Of a DNA stretch of 64,000 nt, positions 1 to 20,993 are shown one piece after another (the stretch's first letter is position 1; each line of letters begins with the position of its first letter). Source of the DNA: Methanobacterium sp. BAmetb5 (lineage in GTDB: Archaea; Methanobacteriota; Methanobacteria; Methanobacteriales; Methanobacteriaceae); the NCBI RefSeq assembly GCF_003491305.1, contig NZ_CP022706.1, forward strand, positions 272,501-336,500, in the 5' to 3' direction. The notes beneath the pieces were generated by a model, which saw only the letters and a program-made list of their open reading frames with translations, was not told the DNA's origin and searched no databases. The position numbers were made by a program, and so were the translations under genes.

Positions 1-66
1 GAACCCAATAATACCCCTACTAATACCCAGACTAATCAATCCAATACCAGTACTAATGGGCAGTAA
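1..66 (+). CDS. C-terminal tail of an Asn/Thr-rich protein (partial)
   Basis: The window opens inside a reading frame that runs 21 codons to a TAA at 64-66. The tail is almost only Asn, Thr, Gln, Ser and Pro, like the low-complexity ends of secreted or surface archaeal proteins. The rest of the gene lies before the window, so no function can be assigned. The next gene starts 193 bases downstream on the same strand after an A+T-rich spacer. This could be a chance open frame, because only 66 bases are visible. Confidence 0.45.
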   Translation, partial: EPNNTPTNTQTNQSNTSTNGQ

Positions 67-250
67 TAGAGGGTAAATAGGGATTAACATCTGAACTTAA
101 TTTCTGGAAGATTCTTAAAGTAGTACACCTTCTATGGATACATCTACTAAGGGATAAACTTCGTTTAATTAGTCTTCATTTTATGATGATGAGATGATTG
201 GAATAGATGAAATATTTAGAAGGATAAAAAAATATTTAGACGGATAAAAA

Positions 251-1453
<1,203 letters not shown>

Positions 1454-1500
1454 ATTTTAATTACAAAATTGATTATATTCAAACATACAGGTAAGATAAA

Positions 1501-2340
<840 letters not shown>

Positions 2341-2355
2341 AAAAATACTAATAAA

Positions 2356-2388
2356 AAGGTTAAAATATTATTAACCAACTTTTTTTCT
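2356..2388 (+). terminator. Hairpin plus T-run after rfbD
   Basis: The arms GGTTAA (2358-2363) and TTAACC (2371-2376) pair around a 7-base loop and are followed by a run of seven T. It lies just after the rfbD stop and before the convergent dapL gene, which suits a transcription terminator. Confidence 0.6.
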
Positions 2389-2557
2389 TCTATTCATTTT
2401 ATTATTCCATAAATATTGGCAAAAACTGTTTTTAAAGATATATTCTCTAAATAAATCAATTTTACATAATAAAAAAAATAGTAAACAGGAATTGATTAGC
2501 AATTCCTTTATTTTTATGAATTTTCTTAAGTACAGTTATTCCTTCTTTAAATTTGAC

Positions 2558-5769
<3,212 letters not shown>

Positions 5770-6161
5770 AAACAGGTTTTACAATAATCTGGAATAGAAA
5801 TTATCAGAAAAATAATTGAAATATAATCTATTTTTTTCATCTTTTCTCTATCAAAATCTTAGGGTATTGACCAAAGAAGAATCAAAGTATTCATAATTTT
5901 CACCGGGATAAAGGCTTTTTTGTCCCCTAAAATCTACTCCATCAATAACAATGTTATTAAAGGATTAATTGATGCACTGTAGAGGGCACATAAATTCTGC
6001 CGGAATCATAACAAAGGTTACAAAAATATGTCATTGCTACATGTATTTTAGATGGAAAAACGTAATTAAGTTAAAAATCAGTTTGTAAAGGGTAACTAAA
6101 CTGAGATTTAATAATATCATAATTAATGTCGGACTTTAATTAAGGTTAAGGTGTTTAAAAA
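5770..6161. other. Intergenic region, no feature recognised
   Basis: This 392-base A+T-rich stretch lies between two forward genes. I see no open frame with a ribosome site and no strong inverted repeat. It presumably carries the promoter of the zinc-ribbon protein at 6162. Confidence 0.5.
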
Positions 6162-8552
6162 ATGGGATATCTGGTATGCCAGGAATGTGGTGGCTATTAT
6201 AAATTACAGGAAGGTGAATCAAAGGATGATTTCGTCTCCTGTGAATGTTACGGTACTTTAGTGTACGTGGAGTCCATTGAAGATTATTTTAATCCAGATG
6301 AACAATTTCCCGACGAAGTTAAGGATAAATCATCCGATGATGTTCTTAAAACTTTGAAGAACGAATCAACTACCTCGGTTACTGAAAATTTGGATGATAA
6401 CTCATCTGATTCTTATCCGGAGGAACCGGGGGATAGACCATTTAATCCTATTCTTGAGGTACCAGGGGATAGACAATCTGCTCCTATTTTTGAGAAACCG
6501 GGGGATAAATCACCTACACCTATTCTCGAAAATAAAGAGAAGAAGGACTCTGATATTAAGTCATCTGCACTTCCTGAAGAAATGGCAGATACACCTTCTA
6601 AAATCAGCATTAATTCTGAAGGAGACTCTGGTTATAAAGAATCAGTGGCGGGTGTTATTGAAAAATTGAGTACTGAATCTTCGCCGATCCCTGAAACTAA
6701 AAAATCTGTAGCTTCTGGCCCAAGTAAACCCCCTAGTTTTCCTTTATTCCGGCAACCAGAGGGAAAACAGACCATTAAAAATAGAAATTACTATCATAAA
6801 ATAAATTCCCGGGATAAGAAACCCGATGTAAAAACATTAAAACTCATAAAAGATGTTAACGGATTAATAGCTGCTCTTGATTTTGATGATTCCTCGGTTA
6901 AACTGGAAGCAGTGAAGGCACTGGGTAGCATAGCTGATGAGAGAGCTATTGAACCCCTAAAGAAAGTTAAAGAAAAGGAGAAAGGTGTCCTTAGAACCTT
7001 TGCCGGTAATGCTATTTTTCAAATTGAATCCAAAAATAAAGGATTGAAATCCAGGAACCGGGCTGATTATCGTAAAAAATACTATGAAGAATCCCTGTCC
7101 CCCCCGGGAAAAAGTAAACTTATAAATCACAATGTAAATAAAAACCGGGACGATTTAACCCAAATTCCCGTGTTTAAAAATTCAGTTCCTGCTAATTCTT
7201 CCCTTAAAGATACTGTAGTCACTAAAATACCAGAAACTTCCCATGCACCTGAAGAAAATAAAAATACTCAAGTATCAGAAGGAATTGGATCCGTAGATCG
7301 CCAAGTGCAGAATAAATCTAAAAAACCAACTCCTATTGATTCGAAGGTCCCTACCCGGCAGGAAATACATGATGAATTAGAGTTTCCGGCTAAACCTGAA
7401 GTACCTATTGAATCTAAGGGTGCTGCTAATAAAGATATAAGTTTGAAATACCCAATTGCCGAAACCGATGTTCCTATTAAACAGAATACATCTCTAAAAT
7501 CAGATAAAACTTTAAAATCAGATTTAACCAGTGGCCCAGAAGCTGTAGATGAAGCCATAAGATCAAGTACGGATCGTAAATCAGTGAAAAACAGGATACT
7601 GGGAAAATTTAGGGGACCTGGCAAGTCTCAATCTCATGAACCGGTGTTATCTGATAAATCGCACATGCCGCCTAAATCCACGTATAATAATCAGGAATCG
7701 TCGGAGAAAATTATATATGAGAAAATAGATGATTTGAAGGATTTAAAGGAAGCCAAATCTGATACCACTTCTCCTGAAGTTCATGATACAGATAAAAAAT
7801 CCCCTGTAACTATTGATAGGACTATTGATAGAGATGTGAAATCTGGAAAAACTAATGAAACCAATAAAGAAACCAATAAAAAAATTCCAGATGATCACTT
7901 TATTCCAGAAGACAGCTCCGGGATTCAAGATGATCTTCTTACCGATGAGTGCCTATTCACTAGTGAATCCACATCCCAGATAAAATCCTCGGCTAATGAT
8001 GATAGTTTAGAGGTAAATGAGCCCGTAGAAGTAGAAACACCTTTGAAGGTAGAGAATACATTTGAAGAGGAGAAACTTGTGGAGGATGAGGAGTCCTTAG
8101 AGTTGGAGAAGTCTTTGAAGGTTGAGATTCCTTTTGAAGAGGAGAAACTTGTGGAGGATGAGGAGTCCTTAGAGTTGGAGGAATCCTTAGAGGTTAATAA
8201 GCCTTTAGAGTTAGAGGAATCTTCAGAAGTTGAAGAAACTGCTGAAGAAATGGATAAATATGCGAAAAACGCGGTTTCCCCAGAGGATACTAAATTGGAA
8301 AGTGGGGTTACCTCTCCAGAAATTTCCAAAACAATAATAAATAACAAACCTGCTTCAATGGAAGTAAATATAACTGGTTCGGATGTTAAATTGAATCCCA
8401 CGCCTGCAGGGGGATCAGTCAAAGGTGACGTCATCAGCACCTCTGATTCTCAGGAATTCTTAGGCCTAAAACGAACAGATTTACAATTGTTAGGATTTAT
8501 AGCCCTTTTTGCCCTGTCTTTAGTGGTTGGTATTTTGCTCACCATGAGCTAG
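6162..8552 (+). CDS. Zinc-ribbon, HEAT-repeat, low-complexity membrane-anchored protein
   Basis: This 796-residue protein has no recognised enzyme domain. Residues 1-35 form a treble-clef-like ribbon, [17 protein letters not shown] followed by a CxC pair, the same module found at the C termini of the proteins at 22420 and 36060. Residues about 225-275 hold one or two HEAT-like repeats ([21 protein letters not shown]), suggesting protein contacts. Most of the rest is charged low-complexity sequence rich in Ser, Lys, Glu and Pro, including a duplicated acidic block near residues 627-674. The last 22 residues form a hydrophobic helix, so the protein is probably tail-anchored with the ribbon in the cytoplasm. 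A GGTG site precedes the ATG. Function unknown. Confidence 0.8.
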   Translation: MGYLVCQECGGYYKLQEGESKDDFVSCECYGTLVYVESIEDYFNPDEQFPDEVKDKSSDDVLKTLKNESTTSVTENLDDNSSDSYPEEPGDRPFNPILEVPGDRQSAPIFEKPGDKSPTPILENKEKKDSDIKSSALPEEMADTPSKISINSEGDSGYKESVAGVIEKLSTESSPIPETKKSVASGPSKPPSFPLFRQPEGKQTIKNRNYYHKINSRDKKPDVKTLKLIKDVNGLIAALDFDDSSVKLEAVKALGSIADERAIEPLKKVKEKEKGVLRTFAGNAIFQIESKNKGLKSRNRADYRKKYYEESLSPPGKSKLINHNVNKNRDDLTQIPVFKNSVPANSSLKDTVVTKIPETSHAPEENKNTQVSEGIGSVDRQVQNKSKKPTPIDSKVPTRQEIHDELEFPAKPEVPIESKGAANKDISLKYPIAETDVPIKQNTSLKSDKTLKSDLTSGPEAVDEAIRSSTDRKSVKNRILGKFRGPGKSQSHEPVLSDKSHMPPKSTYNNQESSEKIIYEKIDDLKDLKEAKSDTTSPEVHDTDKKSPVTIDRTIDRDVKSGKTNETNKETNKKIPDDHFIPEDSSGIQDDLLTDECLFTSESTSQIKSSANDDSLEVNEPVEVETPLKVENTFEEEKLVEDEESLELEKSLKVEIPFEEEKLVEDEESLELEESLEVNKPLELEESSEVEETAEEMDKYAKNAVSPEDTKLESGVTSPEISKTIINNKPASMEVNITGSDVKLNPTPAGGSVKGDVISTSDSQEFLGLKRTDLQLLGFIALFALSLVVGILLTMS
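8041..8184 (+). repeat. 72-bp tandem duplication in the acidic region
   Basis: Bases 8041-8112 and 8113-8184 are two copies of a 72-base (24-codon) unit. The last 49 aligned bases starting at 8061 and 8133 are identical, and the earlier part differs at a few positions. The repeat adds a second Glu-rich block in frame, so it looks like a recent slippage or unequal-crossover event. Confidence 0.85.
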
Positions 8553-8733
8553 ACTAAAAATCCTAAATCCTAAATTTAAATTACCTCCAGTTGGATTGAT
8601 AAAACGAATTTGGTTTAATCCTAGGGTATAAGCCTTTAACTTCATTTTAAATTAATAAGTATTTTTATTTCTAATTTTTTTTATTTCTATATAACACTCC
8701 ATAATAATCTGAAATATCCATGCCGTGCTCTTT

Positions 8734-10242
<1,509 letters not shown>

Positions 10243-10409
10243 AGGAATACACCCACATTAGCTATTAGTTACATTTCTAATTAACTTCGGTTACCATTAA
10301 GATCTTTGGATAAATTTAGTTCTGTTTTAATGTTTATATAGATGAATTTCCCGTTAAAGAGGTATTACGAGGGTTAACTGGTAATCTATAGGAAATTAGG
10401 AGGGATTAT

Positions 10410-10529
10410 ATTATTATTGCATTTTTTCTGTTTATTTATTTGGGATGGGGGGTTAATAGAATTATCCCTAAATCCAGTAGTCAACTAAGGTTACCACCAC
10501 CCTTAGGCTATCAAACTTACACTCCATAA
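10410..10529 (+). CDS. Candidate small membrane peptide with ATT start
   Basis: A frame of 39 codons begins with three ATT codons just after a strong AGGAGGG site (10398-10404) and ends at TAA 10527-10529. It would encode a hydrophobic segment (IAFFLFIYLGWGVNRII) followed by a basic, Pro-rich tail. No ATG, GTG or TTG lies near the ribosome site. The ATT start matches the pattern seen in other genes here, but the peptide is short and its coding status is uncertain. Confidence 0.3.
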   Translation: MIIAFFLFIYLGWGVNRIIPKSSSQLRLPPPLGYQTYTP

Positions 10530-10607
10530 GACCTTCCTGTGGTAAGAAAAATCATGGAAAATAATTTCAACCTCAAAATACAATAGTATGCATGGAGGTG
10601 TTATAAG

Positions 10608-10823
10608 ATGTGTGAAGATGAAGATTGTGGCTGCCATAAAAAACATCACCAGGGACATCACGGACACTATCACCACCATCATGGGCACCGTGGATACGCC
10701 ACCATAGCCAAAAGGACGGGAGAGACAGTGAATATCCCAGAAATACTATTTGAGGTAGCAAACATAAAAGAAGGGGATTTTTTTAAGATTTACGTTTGTA
10801 AACTTAAAAAACATGAACATTAA
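10608..10823 (+). CDS. Small His-rich protein with AbrB-like C-terminal part
   Basis: This 71-residue protein starts with a Cys/His cluster (about 14 His in residues 8-28, including HHHH) that should bind nickel, zinc or cobalt. The second half, TVNIPEILFEVANIKEGDFF, resembles the swapped-hairpin AbrB/MazE/SpoVT DNA-binding fold. It could be a metal-responsive regulator or a metal store; methanogens need much nickel. A strong GGAGGTG site lies 8 bases before the ATG. It stands alone. The AbrB match is by eye and short. Confidence 0.75.
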   Translation: MCEDEDCGCHKKHHQGHHGHYHHHHGHRGYATIAKRTGETVNIPEILFEVANIKEGDFFKIYVCKLKKHEH

Positions 10824-11201
10824 CCATGCTCCACAAAAAATATTCCCCTTTTTTTTCATTCACTATCTAAAACTATTTTTTTCCGGTAAATTAAAAACTT
10901 CAGAATAGAGGTTTATTTGCCCTGTTTTTTATTACATTTATTTTTTTACTAGTTATTTTCAGGATTAACATCATTTAAGATTAAAACGTAACCCTAATTT
11001 TAAACCATAATTCTAACCATGAAGGATAGTAATGTTTTAATTATGGTGGAATGTTAACTACCTATGAATAAGTAAAATCAGCAGCGGTAGTATGCTCATC
11101 CCAAATGAAATTAGATTACTTTAACCCTAACTATGGTTAATATTAAGTATTAACTTTTATAATGGATTTCTAAGGATAAGGAAGGGAATGGAGACTTAAT
11201 C
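10824..11201. promoter_or_regulatory. Intergenic region with a palindrome before the YhaM-like gene
   Basis: This 378-base gap is A+T-rich and has no convincing gene. It contains GTTAATA (11136-11142) and TATTAAC (11148-11154), a 7-base inverted repeat with a 5-base spacer about 50 bases before the next start codon. That is a plausible operator or promoter element. A T-run at about 10849 may end transcription of the His-rich gene. Confidence 0.35.
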
Positions 11202-12107
<906 letters not shown>

Positions 12108-12292
12108 TCCGAAATAGTGAAGATTGGATGATAAATCATTCCGGAATTCCTTTATCCATTGGAGATTGAAAATCAACGTTTGATCAATAAATTCAATCGG
12201 AATTCAGGGACTTAATGTGGAGACTTATTGAGGACTTTATAAGGATTATGGACTAGTGTGCATGATTTTCAGTTATATGAGAAAGGGGGTTT

Positions 12293-12457
12293 ATGATGGT
12301 AATGGATGACATTGACCGGGAACTGGAAAACTATCAGAAAGCAATGAATAATGAAAAAAGAAAAACAGCGCGTATAAACTGGTTGCTTTTCTTGGTTTTG
12401 ATAGTGGTGATAATTATCTTTGTATATTCCTTGTGGAGATATCAAGCCCTTAACTAA
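12293..12457 (+). CDS. Small single-pass membrane protein
   Basis: This 54-residue frame starts ATG ATG after a GGGGG ribosome site (12285-12289). It has a charged, helical N-terminal half ([18 protein letters not shown]) and one transmembrane helix of about 20 residues ([19 protein letters not shown]), then a short tail. Clear coding features and a strong ribosome site support it. No family is recognised. It follows the YhaM-like gene by 185 bases. Confidence 0.7.
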   Translation: MMVMDDIDRELENYQKAMNNEKRKTARINWLLFLVLIVVIIIFVYSLWRYQALN

Positions 12458-12653
12458 CCAGGGATAATTCCTTTGGATAATCCCTTAAACTTTATTCCAA
12501 TGTATAAAATAAGTTTTAATTTTGAAATATGTGGAAAAATTAGACATGAATGTAATATGGATTGATAACTATCGTTATAGGATATAAAATTGGATATTTA
12601 ATCATTAGGGATGTTTACCTGCATAATCTAATGATTTTGCATAGAATACCCAT

Positions 12654-12761
12654 TCACTTACATTTTAATTTTAATTCGTTAAGTCCCTCTTCAATTAAAC
12701 CATCGAAGAACTCTTCGAACCTGTCATCCAGGTGATCACAGGCCACTCTTTTATCAACCAT
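12654..12761 (-). CDS. Candidate 35-residue acidic peptide
   Basis: On the reverse strand a GGTGGTGGAG sequence sits 1 base before an ATG that opens a 35-codon frame ending in TGA. The peptide (MVDKRVACDHLDDRFEEFF and onward) is acidic, amphipathic and holds two Cys. No family is recognised. Support is limited to the ribosome site and sensible composition. Confidence 0.4.
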   Translation of the reverse strand: MVDKRVACDHLDDRFEEFFDGLIEEGLNELKLKCK

Positions 12762-13105
12762 TCTCCACCACCATACTCTAAAAGAGTTTTGGATTACCTG
12801 TATTATAAAGTTTATGATAATAATCGAATAAAAGGATAAAAAAATTTAACAGCGGGATCAATTATTAGTTAGAAATAAAATTGATAATCAAATTAAAAGT
12901 TATTTTTAACATGAAGTAAAACTTGATTTTATTGAATTAATCTTATTTGGAGAAAAATAAGAAAAGGAAGATAATATTAAAATCAACAATAATTTAGAAG
13001 GTGTTTTAGTGGGATATTCAGTTCATAATAAGAAACTCAGTTTAAAAATAAGTAAATTGTGAAAAAGTGGATATATTAAAAATAGGATGATCGAATTTAG
13101 GTGTT
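12762..13105. other. Intergenic region, nothing recognised
   Basis: This 344-base, very A+T-rich stretch contains no frame with a ribosome site and no strong inverted repeat that I can see. Confidence 0.5.
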
Positions 13106-13321
<216 letters not shown>

Positions 13322-13448
13322 TATATGTTCCTCCTTTACTCCCATTTATTATTTGTTACCTATAGTATATTTTTTTTATGGTTAGGGCGATTTTGCACTG
13401 CTGCACAGGCACAATCAATTAAATCCCTACATCTATCACCATGATTGG

Positions 13449-13498
13449 TTCGGACATACTCGAACGTATGGTATTATACGAACAATACTATATAAACT
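13449..13498 (-). promoter_or_regulatory. Promoter with overlapping inverted repeats
   Basis: Read on the reverse strand, TTTATATAG (about 13490-13498) is a good TATA box for the zinc-ribbon gene at 13321. Just downstream lie two overlapping inverted repeats: CATAC (13455-13459) with GTATG (13466-13470), and CGTAT (13465-13469) with ATACG (13476-13480). They cover the expected transcription start, which suits a repressor site. Confidence 0.45.
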
Positions 13499-14193
13499 TT
13501 TTTATTGTGTTTGGAAAAATTTATTATAATGATTTAAACTGCAGATTTAGTCATCAAATTTGTTTAAATAAAACATAAACCACTCTAAGAATTTTTTTTA
13601 TTCTTTATCGCCATATCATAGTATTATGAATTTTTAGAGGGATTGGGATGTATTTTCTCTTGAAAATTCGTAATTAACATGAGTATTTAAATTATTTACA
13701 TCGGATTTTACCACTTTTAAGAATATAATTTGATAATAAAACCTAAAATATATTATATTACTTTAATAGTCAATATTTTGATTAATTATATAAATTAATC
13801 CTATTTTGTTGTATTGATATAAAAAAAAGTATTACTGGCCTAATTTAAGAAAAATCTGCCAATTACATAATAAATAAACTTTTAGGCTTTTATAATCTTT
13901 AATTTGATTATAAAACTATCTAAAACCATGGATTTCTATTAAAATAGAAATAAGGAAGAGTTCTTAACTGCTACATATTGGCTCCCCGGTGATGGATTAT
14001 ACACTAGTTACCCGTTATTTAAAATTGCCATAATACTCTTTTATTTTTTAGATTTGGTCATGATTTGATGATTATTAACCAATTTAAACCTCCTTTGGTC
14101 TCTTCCTATTATCCAAGGAAAGAAAACCTCTAAATGTGCTTTATTTGATTAAATAGGCTTAAAATGGGCCTTAAAAAAGAAAATAAATCGAAA
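13499..14193. other. Long A+T-rich intergenic region
   Basis: Nearly 700 bases without a supported gene separate the zinc-ribbon gene from the secreted cell-wall protein. The stretch is strongly A+T-rich with only very short frames. I see no RNA gene or clear repeat in it. Confidence 0.5.
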
Positions 14194-15003
<810 letters not shown>

Positions 15004-15028
15004 ACCCATTCCACGTGAGTAAAAATTT

Positions 15029-15059
15029 ATCAGCAGTTTACACTGCTGATGAAATCCTT
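15029..15059 (+). terminator. Hairpin and T-run terminator
   Basis: ATCAGCAG (15029-15036) pairs perfectly with CTGCTGAT (15043-15050) around six bases, followed after a few bases by nine or more T. It ends the secreted-protein transcript. The remaining sequence up to 15329 is A+T-rich with no other feature recognised. Confidence 0.75.
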
Positions 15060-15305
15060 TTTTTTTAAATTTAATTTAATAGAATTTCCCTTATAGAATT
15101 CACGGTTAGATACAAGTTTAGGGTATTATCCATTAAGATAAGATATGAATTTCATATTCCAAAACAAATCCATTCCTAGACAAATTCAAAGGGGCAGTAG
15201 CCTGTATCTTAAAATAGTTTATCCCATAAAAAGTGTTTTAATCAAATAAATATTTATAATAGAATTCAAAAATTATCCACAAATTAAACATGAGAATCAG
15301 GATTA

Positions 15306-15836
<531 letters not shown>

Positions 15837-16014
15837 CCTTTCTTTAACATCTATTTTTTGGTCAGGATCAGGGGAACAATAAATAAAAACATTTAAACCA
15901 TTAATAACTTAATAGTTTTTTAATAATAAAATCTGCGACAAAAACATAGAGATATGAGGGCTTTAAAATATATTGGCAGATTTTTATTAATAAAATGATG
16001 AGGGGATCACCACC

Positions 16015-16299
16015 GTGACTTTAGAAAAACTGGTCAATGAACGAAATTATATACTGGCGGAATTAAAGGTATATGAAGACCTTCAAGTGGCGCTGGAGAA
16101 AATAAAAAGGTTTAATATGGAAAATTTTGGAGAAACTCATCTGAAGGTTTATGATACCAGCAATGAGGACGAAATGGAGGAAATGAGCGAAACTGTTGTG
16201 GCCATGAAAATAGATGAGCTTACTGATTACCTGCTGCGGATCTCTGAAAATATAAATCAATTAAAAATGGGTGAAGCTTCGGAAAACGCTCCGAAATAG
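16015..16299 (+). CDS. Small coiled-coil protein of unknown function
   Basis: This 94-residue, acidic, largely helical protein shows heptad-like sequence at both ends (LEKLVNERNYILAELKVYED; LTDYLLRISENINQLK). The start is a GTG placed 9 bases after GAGGGG. No domain is recognised. It is a single gene with intergenic regions on both sides. Confidence 0.65.
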   Translation: MTLEKLVNERNYILAELKVYEDLQVALEKIKRFNMENFGETHLKVYDTSNEDEMEEMSETVVAMKIDELTDYLLRISENINQLKMGEASENAPK

Positions 16300-16783
16300 T
16301 ATTCTTAATAATATTTTTAATTTTTTTCAATTAATTATTTTTAATATTTTTACTTTTCTATGGCAATGTCCTCTTTGCACCCTAATGGAAAATGCTGATT
16401 AAAAATCCTTAAAATAATGACGCTAATATTGTAATATCTGACTATTTTGCCTCATTAATGAAAAGATGCTTTAAAATTCTTTAAAATTCTTTAATTTTGT
16501 TTAAAACTTATGAAAGTATTTTTTAGCTAATAAACAAGATTTAACGGTCTTTATAGATTTAAAGCGAGATTAAAGACTTTATAGGCTTATTAAACGTGAA
16601 GCTGCCGTAGAAATAAAAGATTTGAAAATAGCCTCTTTCTTCAATCAGGGTTTAAATTGAGTTAATTACTTGGAAATACTAAAGGAAATAGCGGCTCTCT
16701 GGACAGCATGATCAAAAACCGCAAATTGAGTCCTAAATCTAAAACAAAGCTCTATACGCTCGTTTTTTTGAAAATTATTTCGA
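16300..16783. other. Intergenic region, nothing firm
   Basis: About 480 bases without a supported gene precede the promoter of the second cell-wall protein. There is a short direct repeat of AAAATTCTTT near 16474-16497. An ATG-started frame of 29 codons near 16709 has no ribosome site and is not called. Confidence 0.5.
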
Positions 16784-16867
16784 AAGCTTTATAAGGGACT
16801 TTGAATCCAACCATTATTGTAAAAAAAAGCCCCATAAATACGTATTTATGGGCACGGAGGCGGTAAA
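16784..16867 (+). promoter_or_regulatory. Promoter, 22-bp palindrome and Shine-Dalgarno leader
   Basis: A TATA-like CTTTATAAG is near 16785-16793. Bases 16831-16852 form a perfect 22-base palindrome (arms CCCATAAATAC and GTATTTATGGG). It touches the conserved leader GGGCACGGAGGCG, whose GGAGG (16856-16860) lies 7 bases before the ATT start. As RNA the palindrome would be a hairpin next to the ribosome site, so it may control translation; as DNA it could be an operator. Confidence 0.6.
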
Positions 16868-17704
<837 letters not shown>

Positions 17705-17738
17705 AGAAAGAAAACCGATAAAACAATCTACGATTGTC

Positions 17739-17797
17739 CAACAGTTGTACAGGCCCACTACTTTCTCAGGGCCAGCAACTGTTGACTCCCATTTTTT
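17739..17797 (+). terminator. Two-part stem terminator
   Basis: CAACAGTTG (17739-17747) pairs with CAACTGTTG (17776-17784), enclosing an inner GGCCC/GGGCC stem (17752-17756, 17769-17773), followed by ATTTTTT. It closes the second cell-wall gene. The remaining bases to 18013 hold no recognised gene. Confidence 0.75.
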
Positions 17798-18013
17798 CCA
17801 AAAAAATAGTACCTATCTGCATTCATTATCTAGAAATCCTTTTTAAGGGACTAATACATAGAATTTTAATAAATCCGGTAAAAGATAAAATTCTCAAAAC
17901 AAAGGAAAGATATAAATTTAAACCCAAACTTCCTTAATAATTTAACTTGTACTTTATGATAAATTAAAACTTGAATTTTATGATAAACTAATATTTTAAT
18001 CGAGGGGATTTTA

Positions 18014-18499
<486 letters not shown>

Positions 18500-18644
18500 G
18501 GGATGTACTAAAAAAATATAAATTAAAAATTATTTTTCTTACATTCTCGTATTATTAAAGCCTCATTTATTTTTATTTTAAATATAACCGGTTATTATTA
18601 AGAAAAAATATAAAAAAAGATATTATTTTGATAAAATAAATGAT

Positions 18645-19187
<543 letters not shown>

Positions 19188-19500
19188 ATAGAAACACCTC
19201 AAATTATAGAAACACTTCAATAAATTACCAATGGCACTATATGATTAACACCAAATAAAAAGATGCCCCTGCCTGATTAAGGAAGGGTTTAAAATTTTTC
19301 AACCTACGATTTACTGGGTTTATTAAAAAAACAGATATTTGGTGCAAACTGGCGGGAAAATATTTATCTATAGACGATAATCAAGCATTTATACCATATG
19401 ATCATTATATTATAATTGATGAACAATAATTTATCTATAATTCTATATCACAAGTTTTAGGTTGATTAAATTTATAGGGTAGATTAGCAAGGTGATTTAC
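19188..19500. other. Divergent intergenic region
   Basis: This 313-base gap carries promoters for both flanking genes. GAAACAC(C/T)TCAA followed by ATTA occurs twice near 19191-19226, so the ribosome site of the reverse gene is duplicated upstream. Nothing else is recognised. Confidence 0.45.
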
Positions 19501-19989
19501 GTGGACAAAAAAGATGAATTATATTACGAAGGCCATCTCCGGAAGGTGGAAGCTTCTCCCTTAAAAAGTGCTTTATCTCTTAAAGAAGCTAAAATATGGT
19601 TAAAAGAAGCTGAAGAAACTTTTAAAGTAGGATTTTATCGTTCTTCACGTGTTTCAACCTACTTTACTGTTCTACACGCGGCCAGATCCGTTACATTACG
19701 GGACGGGGTGGAACTGGAGGATCCCCTCTACTTGGTGAATTACCTGGAAAAATACTGTGCCGAAGGCAATCTCAGTCAGGAATGTCTAGACGTACTTACA
19801 GTAATATTCAACCTGAACTACGAAGATCAGCATCACTTCCAGATCACCCGGAACCCTGATGATTTAAAGCAGGCCATCGACTTTGGACACGAATTCATTA
19901 ACTGCATAACAAATTTACTGGACAAAACAGCCAGACTACCTCGCTCAGTTATAAAAAATTCCATCAGAGAAAACGATTATGGTGGCTAG
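19501..19989 (+). CDS. HEPN-domain protein
   Basis: The core segment YRSSRVSTYFTVLHAARSVT (about 39-58) is the helix-hairpin signature of HEPN proteins of the UPF0332 type. These are often paired with minimal nucleotidyltransferases in toxin-antitoxin modules. The catalytic Rx4-6H motif of RNase HEPNs is not evident here, so it may be non-catalytic. I set the start at GTG 19501, with GGTGAT 6 bases upstream. No nucleotidyltransferase gene is adjacent, so its partner, if any, is elsewhere. Length about 162 residues. Confidence 0.7.
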   Translation: MDKKDELYYEGHLRKVEASPLKSALSLKEAKIWLKEAEETFKVGFYRSSRVSTYFTVLHAARSVTLRDGVELEDPLYLVNYLEKYCAEGNLSQECLDVLTVIFNLNYEDQHHFQITRNPDDLKQAIDFGHEFINCITNLLDKTARLPRSVIKNSIRENDYGG

Positions 19990-20147
19990 GACCATTATTG
20001 AATAATAACCGGAACATATATAGCATAACCAGTTAGGAATAGTTAACCTGTTGAATCTAGAATATATTATCAAGAATTAGGAATAAGATACACTTTATTT
20101 GGGGAAAAAGAGTATTTTAAAATTATAGGTTGGGAATATAAGACAGA

Positions 20148-20354
<207 letters not shown>

Positions 20355-20635
20355 GGGTATGACACCTTTAGATTTCACAAATTCTGTGCATCTATATTAT
20401 TGAATAACTACAGTTAACCAAATGGTTCCGAGAAGTTTTTAATCGAATTGTTATTATCAAATTAAGTTATTTATCAATATATCTTATGATTATTTTATTT
20501 TTTTCCTAAAACATAGGGGATGCCCACTCATAAGTATGACCAATAAAATCAAGGTAAAATAATAGAAAAGAACTATTATCCAGTTTAACCCTGTTAAATC
20601 CATTGATTACATCCTGAAATTTTAAGTCTGGGCCA

Positions 20636-20869
20636 TTATTGGGTCCTGGAAAAGGTGACCCTAATCTCTAACTCATTGTTAGTAGCCGTAACCCTGAACT
20701 GTTTAGTGCCACCGTAGAGCTGGTTCCCGTTTATATACCACATCTCAACCTGGTATCCTGGTTCAGGTTCAGCAAGAACATAAACATGACTGGACTGTTC
20801 CACCTCAAACTCTCCCTGGGGACTGACACTTCCATTATCCCCCGCATGAATCCTCACTTGACAGGTCAC
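20636..20869 (-). CDS. Single-domain bacterial-repeat (BR/InlB B-like) protein
   Basis: The 77-residue protein is one copy of the beta-rich repeat seen in many surface proteins: GSVSPQGEFEVEQSSHVYVL, then EPGYQVEMWYINGN and a C-terminal VTFSR. Such repeats usually occur in multi-domain adhesins, but here a lone copy without signal peptide is encoded, starting at a GTG after AGGGGGA. It may be a cytoplasmic binding module or a remnant of a larger gene. The next gene is divergent. Confidence 0.7.
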   Translation of the reverse strand: MTCQVRIHAGDNGSVSPQGEFEVEQSSHVYVLAEPEPGYQVEMWYINGNQLYGGTKQFRVTATNNELEIRVTFSRTQ

Positions 20870-20993
20870 ACCATTCCCCCTATAATTTAATAATAATCAT
20901 TATAGAATTATAATGAATAAATTTTTCCCTCTAACTATGGGTTTCCTCTAGGGGCAAACTATAAAATTATAAATTATTTAGGGAGTGGTGATA

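Noticed and set aside
16709..16798. An ATG-started basic peptide of 29 residues in the gap before the second wall protein.
   Set aside because: No ribosome site and no recognisable sequence.
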